A stretch of 64,000 bases of DNA from Falsiroseomonas sp050563525 (GCF_050563525.1 NZ_JBNXUN010000005.1:186001-250000), one strand, 5' to 3'. Shown: positions 24,354 through 33,666, counted from the first letter of the stretch. The notes: generated from the sequence alone by a model not told the origin. Translations and numbers: made by a program.

Positions 24354-26467
24354 GCGCGAAGCCGTCCCCGCCTCTGCCTGGCAGCCTGGCCGCCAACCCG
24401 CGCCTGTCGCGCTGGCTCGGCTTCACCGCATCCGGCCGCGTCGTGATCCGCCCCGGCAAGGTCGAGATCGGACAGGGCATCCTGACCGCGCTGTCGCAGA
24501 TCGCCGCCGATGAACTCGACGTGGCGCTGTCGCGCATCGACGTCACCACCGTCGCCACGCCGGACAGCCCGGATGAGGGCGTGACCTCCGGCTCGCTCTC
24601 CGTGCAGAACAGCGGCGCCGCGCTGCGCCATGTCTGTGCCGAGGCGCGCGCGATCTTCCTCCAGGTCGCGGCCCAGCGCAGCGGCGCCAGCCTCATTGAA
24701 CTGCGCGTCGAGGATGGCGCCTTCATCGGTCCGCAGGGCGAGGCCGGGTCCTACTGGCAGCTCGCCGACCAGGCGCTTCTGGACTGCGACGCGACGCCCG
24801 GCGCCCGCGCCAAGCCCGCCGCGGCGCGCCGCATCGCTGGCCAGTCCGCGCCGCGCCGCGACCTGCCCGACAAGGTCTTCGGCCGCCCGCGCTTCCTGCA
24901 CGACATGCGCCCGCCCGGCCTGCTGCACGCGCGCGTGCTGCGCCCACCCTCCCGCGCCGCGACGCTGCTGGATCTGCCGGCCGCGAAGCTGCCGGCGGGC
25001 ACCGTGATCCACCGCGACGGCAGCTTCCTCGCCGTGCTGGCGGAGACGGAGGCCGACGCCGAGACCGCCGCGACCCGCCTCGCCGCCGCCGCATGCTGGG
25101 ACGAGCGGGACAGCCTGCCGGAGGAAGGCGCGATGGCGGACTGGCTGCGTGCCGCGCCCGCCGATGAATCGGTCGCCTTCGAGCGCAGTGACCCGGCGCC
25201 GGCCGCAGCTCACATCGTCACCGCCAGCTTCTTCCGCCCGCCCGTCGCGCACGCCTCCATCGGCCCGTCCTGCGCCATCGCGCAGTGGCACGGCGAGCGG
25301 GTGGAGGTCTGGTCGCACACGCAGGGGCCCTACAACCTTCGCATGGACCTCGCGAAGGCGCTGCGCATGCCGGAGGCGCAGGTGCTCGTCCGCCACGTCG
25401 AGGGCGCCGGCTGCTACGGCCACAACGGCGCCGACGACGTGGCGCTCGATGCCGCGCTGGCCGCACGGGCCGCGCCGGGCCGGCCGGTGCGCGTGCTGTG
25501 GACGCGCGCGGATGAACTCGGCTGGTCGCCGGTATCCTCCGCGATGGTGGTCGATGTCTCGGCCTCGCTGGATGCCGAAGGCCGGCTCGCCGGCTTCGAG
25601 GTGGACGTCACTAGCAACGGCCATTCCTCCCGGCCCGGGCGCGGCAAGCTGCCGACGCTGCTGGCCGCTGCACATCTCGCCGAGCCCTTCGCCGTGCCGC
25701 CCGCGATCAATCACGGGCTGGAACGCGGTGGCAGCGCGCATCGCAACGCCGTGCCGCTGTATCGCGTCCCGTCGCTGCGCGTGCGGTTGCGTACGGTGAC
25801 GGACATGCCGATCCGCACCTCCGCCATGCGTGGCCTCGGCGCGCCGGTGAATGTCTGGGCGATCGAATCCGTCATGGACGAACTCGCGGCCCGCGCCGGC
25901 CGCGACCCGCTGGATTTCCGCCTGGACCACATCGACGACCCACGCGCGGCGGAGGTCCTGCGCGCGGCGGCCGACATGGCCGGCTGGAGCAGCCGCCAGG
26001 CGCGGGAAGGGGGCGGCTTCGGCCTGGCTGTCGCGCGCTACAAGAACCTCGGCGGCTGGTGCGCGGTGGTGGCGGAGGTCGAGGCGGAAGCCGAGATCCG
26101 CGTCCGCCGCATCTGGATCGCGGCCGACCTTGGCGAGGTCGTGAATCCCGACGGCGTCGTGAACCAGCTGGAAGGTGGTGCCATCCATGCGACCAGCCAG
26201 GCGCTGAAGGAAGCCGTGCGCTTCGATCGCCGCCGGATCACCAGCGACAGTTGGGACAGCTATCCCATCCTGCGTTTCCAAGAAGTTCCGGAGGTCGAGG
26301 TGCGGCTGCTCGACCGCCCCGACCAGCCGCCGCTCGGTGCCGGCGAACCCTCGTTCGGCCCTACCGTCGCCGCGATCGCCAATGCCATCCATGGTGCCCT
26401 GGGCGTACGCCCACGTGCCATGCCCTTCACCGTGGAAAACCTGGCGCAGGCACCGCAATTGCCTTGA
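24350..26467 (+). CDS. Molybdenum hydroxylase large subunit (IorB/NicB type)
   Basis: A 705-residue Mo-binding subunit. The N-terminus (LPGSLAANPRLSRWLGF, then GKVEIGQGILTALSQIAADELD) is typical of nicotinate- or isoquinoline-dehydrogenase-like proteins, where the two halves of the Mo domain are permuted relative to xanthine dehydrogenase. SAMRGLGAPVNVWAIES binds the cofactor region, and the C-terminal LGAGEPSFGPTVAAIANAI holds the likely catalytic Glu. No Tat signal or cytochrome c domain is attached. It would hydroxylate an N-heteroaromatic or aldehyde substrate; which one is unknown. Confidence 0.88.
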   Translation: MSAKPSPPLPGSLAANPRLSRWLGFTASGRVVIRPGKVEIGQGILTALSQIAADELDVALSRIDVTTVATPDSPDEGVTSGSLSVQNSGAALRHVCAEARAIFLQVAAQRSGASLIELRVEDGAFIGPQGEAGSYWQLADQALLDCDATPGARAKPAAARRIAGQSAPRRDLPDKVFGRPRFLHDMRPPGLLHARVLRPPSRAATLLDLPAAKLPAGTVIHRDGSFLAVLAETEADAETAATRLAAAACWDERDSLPEEGAMADWLRAAPADESVAFERSDPAPAAAHIVTASFFRPPVAHASIGPSCAIAQWHGERVEVWSHTQGPYNLRMDLAKALRMPEAQVLVRHVEGAGCYGHNGADDVALDAALAARAAPGRPVRVLWTRADELGWSPVSSAMVVDVSASLDAEGRLAGFEVDVTSNGHSSRPGRGKLPTLLAAAHLAEPFAVPPAINHGLERGGSAHRNAVPLYRVPSLRVRLRTVTDMPIRTSAMRGLGAPVNVWAIESVMDELAARAGRDPLDFRLDHIDDPRAAEVLRAAADMAGWSSRQAREGGGFGLAVARYKNLGGWCAVVAEVEAEAEIRVRRIWIAADLGEVVNPDGVVNQLEGGAIHATSQALKEAVRFDRRRITSDSWDSYPILRFQEVPEVEVRLLDRPDQPPLGAGEPSFGPTVAAIANAIHGALGVRPRAMPFTVENLAQAPQLP

Positions 26468-26490
26468 GCGGCGCCACGCGCGCGGCCAGA

Positions 26491-27468
26491 TCAGCTGCTG
26501 CGCGCGGTCGCCTGCCGATCCCTGTAATGCGCCAGCGTACCCGCATGCATCAGGCGCCCCGAAAGGGTTCGCCCGATGATGCTTTCAGCGAGCCGCGCCG
26601 CCTCGACCAGCGCGTCGAGGTCGATGCCGGTTTCGATGCCCATCTCGTGGCAGAGGAAGACCATGTCTTCCGTGCAGATGTTACCGGCACCCTTGGCTTC
26701 TCCGTGACCTGCGAAGGGGCAGCCACCCAGGCCTGCAACCGAACTGTCGAAGTGGCTGACGCCCATCTCGAGCGCCGCCAGCACGTTGGCAGCGCCAAGG
26801 CCGCGCGTGTCATGCAGGTGCAGCCCCACCTCCGCCTCCGGCAGCGCCTCGCGCAGCATTCCAACCAGACGGCGCACCGACTGTGGATTGGCCCAGCCCA
26901 TGGTGTCCGCGAGATAGACGCGCGGCAGCGTGAAGCCACGTTCGCGGCAGGCACGGTCCGCCCAAACGAGCTCGGTGATCGCCCGCGCTGGAGGGACCTC
27001 GCCCTCGAAATTGCAGCCGAAGGCTGCCATCACGAGCGCGCGTTCCATCGGCACGCCGACTTCAGCATAACGGTCGAGCCAACCATTCACGCGACTTCGC
27101 ATTTCCGCAGCGGTGCAATTGTTGTTGCGCAGCGCGAAGGCATCGGAAGCATAAAGTGCGATGCGTCCGGTGACATGCACGCCAGGGCAAGCACGGGCGC
27201 GCTCGAACCCCCGCTCGTTGAGCCAAACCGAATCATAGCGCACGCCCGGCTTTCGCTTGACTGCCTCGAACAGCGCCTCGGCATCCGCCATCTGCGGTAC
27301 GGCCTTCGGCGACACGAAGGAGGCAACCTGGATCTCCTCCAGCCCCGTCTCGGACAGGGCGTTCACCAGCGCAGCGCGCTGCGCCAATGGAAACGTCTCG
27401 CGCTCAATCTGGAAACCCTCGCGCGGGCCTTCCTCGTGAAAGTGAACCCGCTTGGGTAGATCAGACAT
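26491..27468 (-). CDS. HMG-CoA lyase-like DRE-TIM lyase
   Basis: A 325-residue TIM-barrel lyase of the HMGL family. It has GPREGFQIE (catalytic Arg and metal-binding region), the HLHDTRGLGAANVLAALE strand with metal-ligand histidines, and GGCPFAGHGEAKGAGNICTED, a lengthened form of the HMG-CoA lyase Cys loop. It should cleave a 3-hydroxy-3-methylglutaryl-CoA-like or citramalyl-type CoA ester to acetyl-CoA plus a keto acid. ATG at 27468 follows an AGGAG site. It is divergent from the Bug-CoA-transferase-Bug operon, which could supply its CoA ester. Confidence 0.85.
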   Translation of the reverse strand: MSDLPKRVHFHEEGPREGFQIERETFPLAQRAALVNALSETGLEEIQVASFVSPKAVPQMADAEALFEAVKRKPGVRYDSVWLNERGFERARACPGVHVTGRIALYASDAFALRNNNCTAAEMRSRVNGWLDRYAEVGVPMERALVMAAFGCNFEGEVPPARAITELVWADRACRERGFTLPRVYLADTMGWANPQSVRRLVGMLREALPEAEVGLHLHDTRGLGAANVLAALEMGVSHFDSSVAGLGGCPFAGHGEAKGAGNICTEDMVFLCHEMGIETGIDLDALVEAARLAESIIGRTLSGRLMHAGTLAHYRDRQATARSS

Positions 27469-27599
27469 GGCGTCTGCTCCTGTCATGCACGGCGGAACAT
27501 TGACACTTGCCCGCAGTAGCGGGAACGCTGTCGCTCACGGCAAAGGCTAACGCCGCGAAAGGCGCCCCGCCAGAGGGCTCCGGAACTGGAGGATGCTTG

Positions 27600-28586
27600 A
27601 TGGATCGCACCCTTTCGAGACGGGCGGCACTGACTGCGTTGATTGCAGCACCTGCCGTATCCCGCATCGCCGCTGCACAACCGTCCGAGCCGAACTGGCC
27701 CGCTCGTCCCATCCAATTCATCGTCGCCTTTCCGGCTGGCAGCGGTACGGACGTGACGACGCGCTACTTTGCTGATCCACTTTCCACGGATCTCGGCCAA
27801 CCGGTCGTGGTGGACAACCGGGGCGGTGCCAACGGCTTCATCGCCAGCGAGGCTGTGGCGCGCGCAAGGCCAGACGGATACACGTTCCTCTCCACCGCGA
27901 ATACCACGCATGGCTCCAACCCCGCGCTGTTCCGTCGGCTGCCCTACGACCCGGTGAAGGACTTCGCGCCGGTGGCCCTGATCGGGGTTGGCGTGCTTCT
28001 GGTGGTGGTGAACAACGACCTGCCGGTCCGTACCATGCAGGAACTCGCCGCCTATGCGCGCGCCAATCCGGGGCGGCTCAACTTCGCGTCCGGTTCGGCC
28101 TCCTCGCGCGTCGCCGGCGAGATGTTCAAGTCGGCCGCCAATGTGGACATGATCAACGTCCCCTACCGCTCGAACCCTCTCGGCATCACGGACGTGATCA
28201 GCGGTGTCGTGCAGGTCATGTTCGTCGATGCCACGACATCGGCGCCACATGCACGTGAAGGTCGCGTGCGTGCCATCGGCGTGACCAGCCGGCAGCGCGT
28301 TCCCATGCTACCCAACGTTCCGACGGTGGAGGAGCAGGGCTTCGCCGGCTACGAGATGCTGTCCTGGAACGCGATCTATGCACCTGCCGGCACGCCCGTG
28401 CCGATCATCACCCGCATGAACCGGCTGATCAACGACATCATGGTGCGCCCCGGCGTCACCGAACGCCTGACCGCCAACGGCATGGTGCTGCGCCCCGGGA
28501 CGCCCGAGGACCTGAGTAGCTTCCAGGCCGCGGAGATCGAGAAGTGGAAGCGCCTGGTGACAGCAGCCGGAATCGAACTGCAGTGA
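27600..28586 (+). CDS. Bug/TctC-family periplasmic solute receptor
   Basis: A 328-residue receptor. The leader has a twin-Arg-like start (LSRRAALTALIAAPAVSRIAAA), then WPARPIQFIVAFPAGSGTDV and VVVDNRGGANGFIASEAVA, with C-terminal YAPAGTPVPIITRMNRL. The start at 27600 follows a GGAGG-like site. Its stop overlaps the GTG start of the CoA-transferase gene. It probably captures the organic acid that the transferase then activates. No TctA or TctB gene is in the window. Confidence 0.92.
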   Translation: MDRTLSRRAALTALIAAPAVSRIAAAQPSEPNWPARPIQFIVAFPAGSGTDVTTRYFADPLSTDLGQPVVVDNRGGANGFIASEAVARARPDGYTFLSTANTTHGSNPALFRRLPYDPVKDFAPVALIGVGVLLVVVNNDLPVRTMQELAAYARANPGRLNFASGSASSRVAGEMFKSAANVDMINVPYRSNPLGITDVISGVVQVMFVDATTSAPHAREGRVRAIGVTSRQRVPMLPNVPTVEEQGFAGYEMLSWNAIYAPAGTPVPIITRMNRLINDIMVRPGVTERLTANGMVLRPGTPEDLSSFQAAEIEKWKRLVTAAGIELQ

Positions 28587-29713
28587 ACGAGGGAGTCCTT
28601 TCCGGCCTGCGCGTGGTCGAGCTGGGCCAGGTGCTTGCCGGCCCTTTCGCTGGCGCGATTTTCGCGGATCTTGGCGCCGATGTGATCAAGGTCGAGAAGC
28701 CCGATGGCGGCGACGACGCACGCCAGATGGGGCCGGCATTCCGCTACGGCGATGCGCTGAACTTCCACGAGTTCAACCGCGGCAAGCGATCGGTCACGCT
28801 GGATCTGAAGTCGCCCGCCGGGGTCAATGCACTGCACGACCTGCTCGAGACCGCCGACATCATGCTGCACAACCTCCGCCCTGGTGTGGCGGAGGCCCTG
28901 GGGATCGGGCCCGGCGAGGTCTGTGCGCGTCACCCGCGGCTTATCTACTGCGCCATGTCCGCCTTCGGGCATGTCGGACCGGAGCGGCTGCGGCCGGGCT
29001 ACGAGCCGCTGCTGCAGGCCTTTGGTGGGTTGTCGTCGATCACGGGTGAGCCGGACGGCCCTCCGGTGCGGATGGGCGCCTCTGTCGTCGACCAGGGCAC
29101 GGGCCTGTGGACCGTCCTTGGCGCACTTTCACTGCTGGAGCGACGGCACCGCACGGGAATCGGCGGCGTGGTTAACACCTCGCTGCTCGAAACCGCCCTA
29201 CTGTGGGCTGGCCAGAAGATGAGCAGCTACGTCAACACGGGCAAGCTGCCGGAGCGCCACGCCTCCGGCCACCCCAACTTCGTGCCCTACCAGTCCTTCG
29301 ACACGGCGGATGGCCCGATTCTTGTCTGCTGCGGCAATGACCGTCTCTTCGTGCGTTTCGCCGCAGAACTTGGCCACGCCGGATGGGCGGCCGATGACCG
29401 GTTCGCCACCAACCGTTCACGGCTTACGAACCAGAAGGCACTGCTCCCGATGATCTCGGCCGTGATGCGGGAGACGCCGCGTGCCGCCTGGCTTGAGAGG
29501 CTGCAGCGTGCCGGCGTCCCCTGCGCGCCGATCAACAGCATTCCGGAAACACTGGCCGAGCCGCAGACCCAGGCGCTCGGCATGATGCAGAATGTCCCAG
29601 GCGAGGATTTCTCGCTGGTCGCGCTTCCGCTGTCCCTCGACGGGGAGCGTCCGCGCGTGAGGGGCGCAGCCCCCCGCCTGGGTGCCCACAACGAGGAAGT
29701 GCTGAAGCCATGA
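28583..29713 (+). CDS. Class III (CaiB/BaiF) CoA-transferase (GTG start)
   Basis: A 376-residue CoA-transferase: LSGLRVVELGQVLAGPFAG N-terminus, VIKVEKPDGGDDAR, GASVVDQGTGLWTVLGAL with the likely catalytic Asp170, and a C-terminal ending in GAHNEEVL. It activates an acid by CoA transfer in the cytoplasm. GTG at 28583 overlaps the preceding Bug stop, and its own stop overlaps the following Bug start. The gene is thus sandwiched between two receptor genes in one coupled operon, next to the divergent lyase. Confidence 0.92.
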   Translation: MNEGVLSGLRVVELGQVLAGPFAGAIFADLGADVIKVEKPDGGDDARQMGPAFRYGDALNFHEFNRGKRSVTLDLKSPAGVNALHDLLETADIMLHNLRPGVAEALGIGPGEVCARHPRLIYCAMSAFGHVGPERLRPGYEPLLQAFGGLSSITGEPDGPPVRMGASVVDQGTGLWTVLGALSLLERRHRTGIGGVVNTSLLETALLWAGQKMSSYVNTGKLPERHASGHPNFVPYQSFDTADGPILVCCGNDRLFVRFAAELGHAGWAADDRFATNRSRLTNQKALLPMISAVMRETPRAAWLERLQRAGVPCAPINSIPETLAEPQTQALGMMQNVPGEDFSLVALPLSLDGERPRVRGAAPRLGAHNEEVLKP

Positions 29714-30678
29714 AACGACGAGACGCGTTTACGGGGGCGCTGGGCCTCGCCCTTGCCTTGCGCAACAGCGAGGCGTCGGCCCAGGCCGTCGCGGCAGGCT
29801 GGCAGCCCCGGCAGCCTGTACGCCTCATCGTCCCCTTCGCGCCGGGTGGCGCGACCGACGCTGTCGGGCGGATCCTTGCCAGCAAGCTCGAGGCGCAATG
29901 GCCGGTCCCGGTCGTGGTCGAGAACCGCGCCGGAGCCGGCACGACGATCGCCACGGCGCTGGTCGCCAGGGCCGCCCCGGATGGGCATACCGTGCTGCTC
30001 GCTCCGGCACCGCTGACCATCACGCCCTTCCTGTACCCGACCTTGCCGTACGACGTTCAGCGCGACCTGGCGCCGGTCACCAAGCTGATGTCTTCTCCAA
30101 TGATGCTGGTGGCTGGTCCGCGATCCGGTCTTCGTCAGCTTGCGGATCTCCGCTCGGCCCGGGGTCTTGCCTGCGGCACCTCCGGAAATGGCAGCCTTGC
30201 GCATCTTCTGCTGGAGTTGGTGAAGGCCCAGTCTGGCCTGGACATCACGCACGTGCCGTATCGCGGTGCTGGGCCGGCGATGGCAGCCCTGGCATCCGGC
30301 GATGTCCAGCTGACCTGGGGCGCCCCGAGCGAGCTTTCCGCCGCGATCCAGGGAGGTGCCGTGCCACTTGCACTGACCAGTCCGGTGCGCATGCCCGGCC
30401 CGCAGCCGGCGCCGATTTTTGCCGAGGCAGGGATGCCAGGCGTCTCTGGCGATGCCTGGTACGGTCTTGTCGCACCGGCAGGAACGCCGCGGGCGGCAGT
30501 GCTGGCAATTCATGCGGCCTGCGTCGCAGCTCTCGGAGCGCCCGACGTGCTGGAGGCGTTGGCGCGCCAGGGCATGGTGCCCGATGTCAGCGGCCCCGAC
30601 GCCTTCGCCAGGTTCATTGCCGCTGACCTGGTGCGATGGGAACCGGTGGTCCGCGGGGCTCAGCTCAAGGTGGACTGA
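29710..30678 (+). CDS. Bug/TctC-family periplasmic solute receptor
   Basis: A 322-residue receptor with a signal peptide (residues about 1-25, ending SEASAQA). It carries RQPVRLIVPFAPGGATDAVG, VVENRAGAGTTIATALVA, and the C-terminal WYGLVAPAGTPRAAVLAI. It overlaps the CoA-transferase gene by 4 bp. It differs clearly from the first Bug of the operon and so probably recognises a different, related acid. The gene is convergent with the hydrolase gene 21 bp further on. Confidence 0.92.
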   Translation: MKRRDAFTGALGLALALRNSEASAQAVAAGWQPRQPVRLIVPFAPGGATDAVGRILASKLEAQWPVPVVVENRAGAGTTIATALVARAAPDGHTVLLAPAPLTITPFLYPTLPYDVQRDLAPVTKLMSSPMMLVAGPRSGLRQLADLRSARGLACGTSGNGSLAHLLLELVKAQSGLDITHVPYRGAGPAMAALASGDVQLTWGAPSELSAAIQGGAVPLALTSPVRMPGPQPAPIFAEAGMPGVSGDAWYGLVAPAGTPRAAVLAIHAACVAALGAPDVLEALARQGMVPDVSGPDAFARFIAADLVRWEPVVRGAQLKVD

Positions 30679-30699
30679 ACAACCCGCGGTGGCGCCCGG

Positions 30700-31560
30700 C
30701 TATCCGGCGTCGCGCTTATGTCGGGCCAGAAAGCCGGTGAAGATCCGCACCATCCGTGGCTCCGCCGACTTCCATTCGGCTCGGTCCCACTCGACCAGCA
30801 GGTCCTCATCGGATCGCTGCGCCACCACGTCGTCGTGGTAGGTGCAGTCAGGCAGCAGCGCCGCCATCTTCCGCGCCGTTTCCGGACTGTGGACCAGATC
30901 GTTGCCGGCGATGATGCAGGTCGGCGCATCCATGGCCCGCAGCTGCTCCTCCGTCGCGCCAATGATCGGCATGTTGGCGGCGCGAATGAAATGATCCTGC
31001 CAGTTGCGCATCACCGCGATGAAGCGCTGCGGATCCATCGCCAGCAGGCGGTCGCGGTTGGACGGCCTGGCGGCGATGCAGGCGGCGAAATGCTCGGTCT
31101 CCGCCACCGCCGCCATGCCGCCTGATTCAGCCAAGGGAATGAAGTCGCCATAATATCGCGCGGCGAGCTTTTCAGAGGCATGGCGCCCACCGGTGACGCG
31201 CCACAGCAGCAATGCATCCAGCGATGCGCGGTGCCGCAGCGCGAACAGCACGGCCAGCCGCGCGCCAGAGGATGAGCCCCCGACATGCAGCCGCGTGGCG
31301 CCCAGGCCCTGCGCAAGCTCTCGCAGGTCGTCGGCCCAGATCTCGTACTCCGACCCCTCACCGTCGATGGAGACGTCAGACGCGCCACAGTTGCGCCGGT
31401 CATGCAGCAGCACCCGGTAGCCATGCCGCGCCAGCTCGCGCGACATGGGCACCAGCTCCGCATAGCCACGCCGGCTGCCGGGGGTCAGCGCGATCCATGG
31501 GCCTTGGTCGCCGATCACTTGGTAGTTCAGGGTCACGCCCCGTACCTTGGCATCCGGCAT
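30700..31560 (-). CDS. Alpha/beta-hydrolase
   Basis: A 286-residue alpha/beta-hydrolase. It shows the oxyanion region ALTPGSRRGYAE, the nucleophile elbow GGSSSGARLAVLFAL (GxSxG), an acid in CIIAGNDLVHSPETA, and a likely final His in DCTYHDDVV. Related proteins open lactone or enol-lactone rings or hydrolyse esters. Start: the Met of MPDAK at 31560 has AGGAAAGGA about 8 bases upstream; the Met at 31569 is an alternative. It is the last gene of the GntR-cupin-PanE-Bug operon. Confidence 0.8.
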   Translation of the reverse strand: MPDAKVRGVTLNYQVIGDQGPWIALTPGSRRGYAELVPMSRELARHGYRVLLHDRRNCGASDVSIDGEGSEYEIWADDLRELAQGLGATRLHVGGSSSGARLAVLFALRHRASLDALLLWRVTGGRHASEKLAARYYGDFIPLAESGGMAAVAETEHFAACIAARPSNRDRLLAMDPQRFIAVMRNWQDHFIRAANMPIIGATEEQLRAMDAPTCIIAGNDLVHSPETARKMAALLPDCTYHDDVVAQRSDEDLLVEWDRAEWKSAEPRMVRIFTGFLARHKRDAG

Positions 31561-31604
31561 CTTCGTCATCCTTTCCTGTCCGCACGCACTTGCCTGTTGG
31601 GCGG

Positions 31605-32600
31605 CTACTGCTGCGGAACTTCGGCCGTCCGCATGATCGACGCCCATTTCGTGATTTCGCTGCGCAGGAAGGTCGCCAGGTATTCCCGGGAGCGGCGCTC
31701 CGGCGCCACGGCGGTCGAAGCGGCAGTTCGCAGACGATCCTGAACGGCCTGCCGGCTGAGCGCCGTCCGAAGCGCGGTATTCATCGCATCAAGGATCGGC
31801 TCGGGCGTCCCGATCGGCATGAAGAAGGCATTCCAGTAGTAGCCGTCAACGACGGCTATGCCCTGTTCCTGGGCGGTGCGCAGATTGGGGAACAGCGGCG
31901 AACGCTCCGCCGTCAGTACGGCAAGCACCTGCAGCGAGTTGTCCTGGATGAAGCTGACCGCCGCAGCCGCGAGCGGGCAGTAGTAGTCGAGCCGACCCGC
32001 CATCATGTCCTGCAGCGCCGGCGCCGCGGCACGATAGGGAACATGGACGACATCGCGGATGCCAACCGCGGCGTTGAACATGGCGCAGGCGAGGTAGGGC
32101 GCAGCACCGATGCCGGCGGAGGCGAAGCTCATCTGCCCCGGCCTGGCGCGGGCATAGTCGGCGAACTCGCGCAGCGAACCACCCGGCAGGTCCTTACGCG
32201 CCAGCAGCACCAGCGGCTGTTCCACCGCCAGCCCGACGGATGCGAATTCCTCGACCGTATTGGAGGGCGGACTGCGGAACAGGTACTGGCTCTGCGCGAA
32301 GGTATCGACCGCACCGATCACCATCGTGTAGCCATCCGGCGCGGCGCGCGCGGCGCGGGTGACGCCGATGGTGCCGCCAGCGCCGCCGACATTCTCGATG
32401 ACCACGGGCTTACCGAGGATCTCGGCCACGTCATTGGAGATGATGCGCGCGACGATGTCGGTGCCGCTGCCAGCCCCGAAGGGGACGATCAGGCGGATTG
32501 GCCGGTTGGGCCACTCCTGCGCCAGCACCGGCGTGGTCGCTGAGACCAGGGCGGCGAGGCAGCCCAGGATCGGTAGCAGTGACCGTCGTGTCGATTTCAT
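31605..32600 (-). CDS. Bug/TctC-family periplasmic solute receptor
   Basis: A 331-residue receptor with a clear signal peptide (LLPILGCLAALVSATTPVLA), the WPNRPIRLIVPFGAGSGTDI motif, VVIENVGGAGGTIGVTRAA and the C-terminal FFMPIGTPEPILDAMN. It lies 44 bp after the PanE-like gene and 44 bp before the hydrolase, in an operon headed by the GntR/UTRA regulator. It is the fourth Bug receptor in the island. Confidence 0.9.
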   Translation of the reverse strand: MKSTRRSLLPILGCLAALVSATTPVLAQEWPNRPIRLIVPFGAGSGTDIVARIISNDVAEILGKPVVIENVGGAGGTIGVTRAARAAPDGYTMVIGAVDTFAQSQYLFRSPPSNTVEEFASVGLAVEQPLVLLARKDLPGGSLREFADYARARPGQMSFASAGIGAAPYLACAMFNAAVGIRDVVHVPYRAAAPALQDMMAGRLDYYCPLAAAAVSFIQDNSLQVLAVLTAERSPLFPNLRTAQEQGIAVVDGYYWNAFFMPIGTPEPILDAMNTALRTALSRQAVQDRLRTAASTAVAPERRSREYLATFLRSEITKWASIMRTAEVPQQ

Positions 32601-32644
32601 TGTTTCCTCCGTTTGTTGATGGCGGATTGATCAGGCGTGTCGGG

Positions 32645-33658
32645 TCAGCCGGCCACCACCGGCCCATCGGCCTCTCGCGCACGCACCACCGCATCGGCGG
32701 ATTGTGCGGCGACGATTGCCGCGACCGTTGTGAGCGTCGGGATCGGGAGATGCAGGGCGCGGCCGATCGCCCGCGCCGCGAGAATGGTCGCATCAAGTTC
32801 CAATGGCCGTCCGGATCGCAGGTCCTGCAGGAAGGAGGGCACATGGCGGCCATAGTTGGCGGGGTCGGTCATCGCCCATGGATCGGCCGGCGGGTGCACG
32901 CCGATCGCGGCCCCGATCCTCGCCAGTTCCTCGATCAAGGCGATGACTACGCCGCGCGTTTCCGGATCCGAGGTGACGGCGAGGTGGTCGCGGTTGGTGA
33001 CCGTGGCCACCATGGCCTGCCCGGCATTCAGCAGTAGCTTCGCCCAGATCGCCTCGCGGATGCGGGGTGCGATCGTGGTCTCGAAGCCCGCGCCGAGCAG
33101 CAGCGCCCGAACCCGTTGCAGGGTCGCGTCGTCTCGGTCATCCGGCCGGCCCAGCACGATCCGCCTGACGGCGGGCGTTGTGCTGCGCACGATCCCCGGC
33201 GCAACCACGGCGGCGCCGGCGGTGATGACGCCCCAGATCACACGCTCCGCCGGCAGCAGCACCGCCAGGCGGCCGGTCGGATCTAGACGAGGTGCCAGCG
33301 CCTCGCGCAGCGGCGCCGGCATGCCCTCGGCGAACCACCAGGGCAGGCCGTTCATCACGACCAGCAGGCTGGTCTCTGGGCCGATCAGCGGGCCGATATC
33401 CTCGACCGCATCGCCAAGCTGCGTGCCCTTCACCGTGATGATCGCCAAGTCCTGGACACCGAGTTCCGCCGCCCGCGCCACGGCGCGCACCGGCGATGTG
33501 ATGCTCGTCTCGCCTTCCAGCAGGGTCAGCTCGGAACGTTCCAGCGCCTCCAGCATCGCGCCGCGCGCCACCAGGCTTATCGGCACGCCGGTCTGGGCCA
33601 GCCGGGCCGCGATGTGGCAGCCCACAGCCCCGGCGCCGAACACGGCGATGCGCCGCAT
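32645..33658 (-). CDS. Ketopantoate reductase-like (PanE/ApbA family) dehydrogenase
   Basis: A 337-residue NAD(P)-dependent dehydrogenase. The N-terminal Rossmann motif is RIAVFGAGAVGCHIAARLAQ. The C-terminal helical domain has the family Lys in EAIWAKLLLNAGQAMVATVT and PSFLQDLRSGRPLELDATI. The family includes true ketopantoate reductase and related 2-hydroxyacid dehydrogenases. In this catabolic operon, 8 bp after the cupin gene, reduction or oxidation of a pathway 2-keto or 2-hydroxy acid is more likely than pantothenate synthesis. Confidence 0.85.
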   Translation of the reverse strand: MRRIAVFGAGAVGCHIAARLAQTGVPISLVARGAMLEALERSELTLLEGETSITSPVRAVARAAELGVQDLAIITVKGTQLGDAVEDIGPLIGPETSLLVVMNGLPWWFAEGMPAPLREALAPRLDPTGRLAVLLPAERVIWGVITAGAAVVAPGIVRSTTPAVRRIVLGRPDDRDDATLQRVRALLLGAGFETTIAPRIREAIWAKLLLNAGQAMVATVTNRDHLAVTSDPETRGVVIALIEELARIGAAIGVHPPADPWAMTDPANYGRHVPSFLQDLRSGRPLELDATILAARAIGRALHLPIPTLTTVAAIVAAQSADAVVRAREADGPVVAG

Positions 33659-33666
33659 CCGCCGGC

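Noticed and set aside
29162..29191. Asn198 in VNTSLLET of the CoA-transferase at 28583, at first read as loss of the catalytic Asp
   Set aside because: The catalytic Asp of class III enzymes lies earlier, in the region corresponding to GASVVDQGTG, and is present as Asp170.
32645..33658. Assignment of the PanE-like protein as the pantothenate biosynthetic enzyme
   Set aside because: The gene sits in a regulated catabolic operon in accessory DNA; the family is broad and the context argues for another keto or hydroxy acid.
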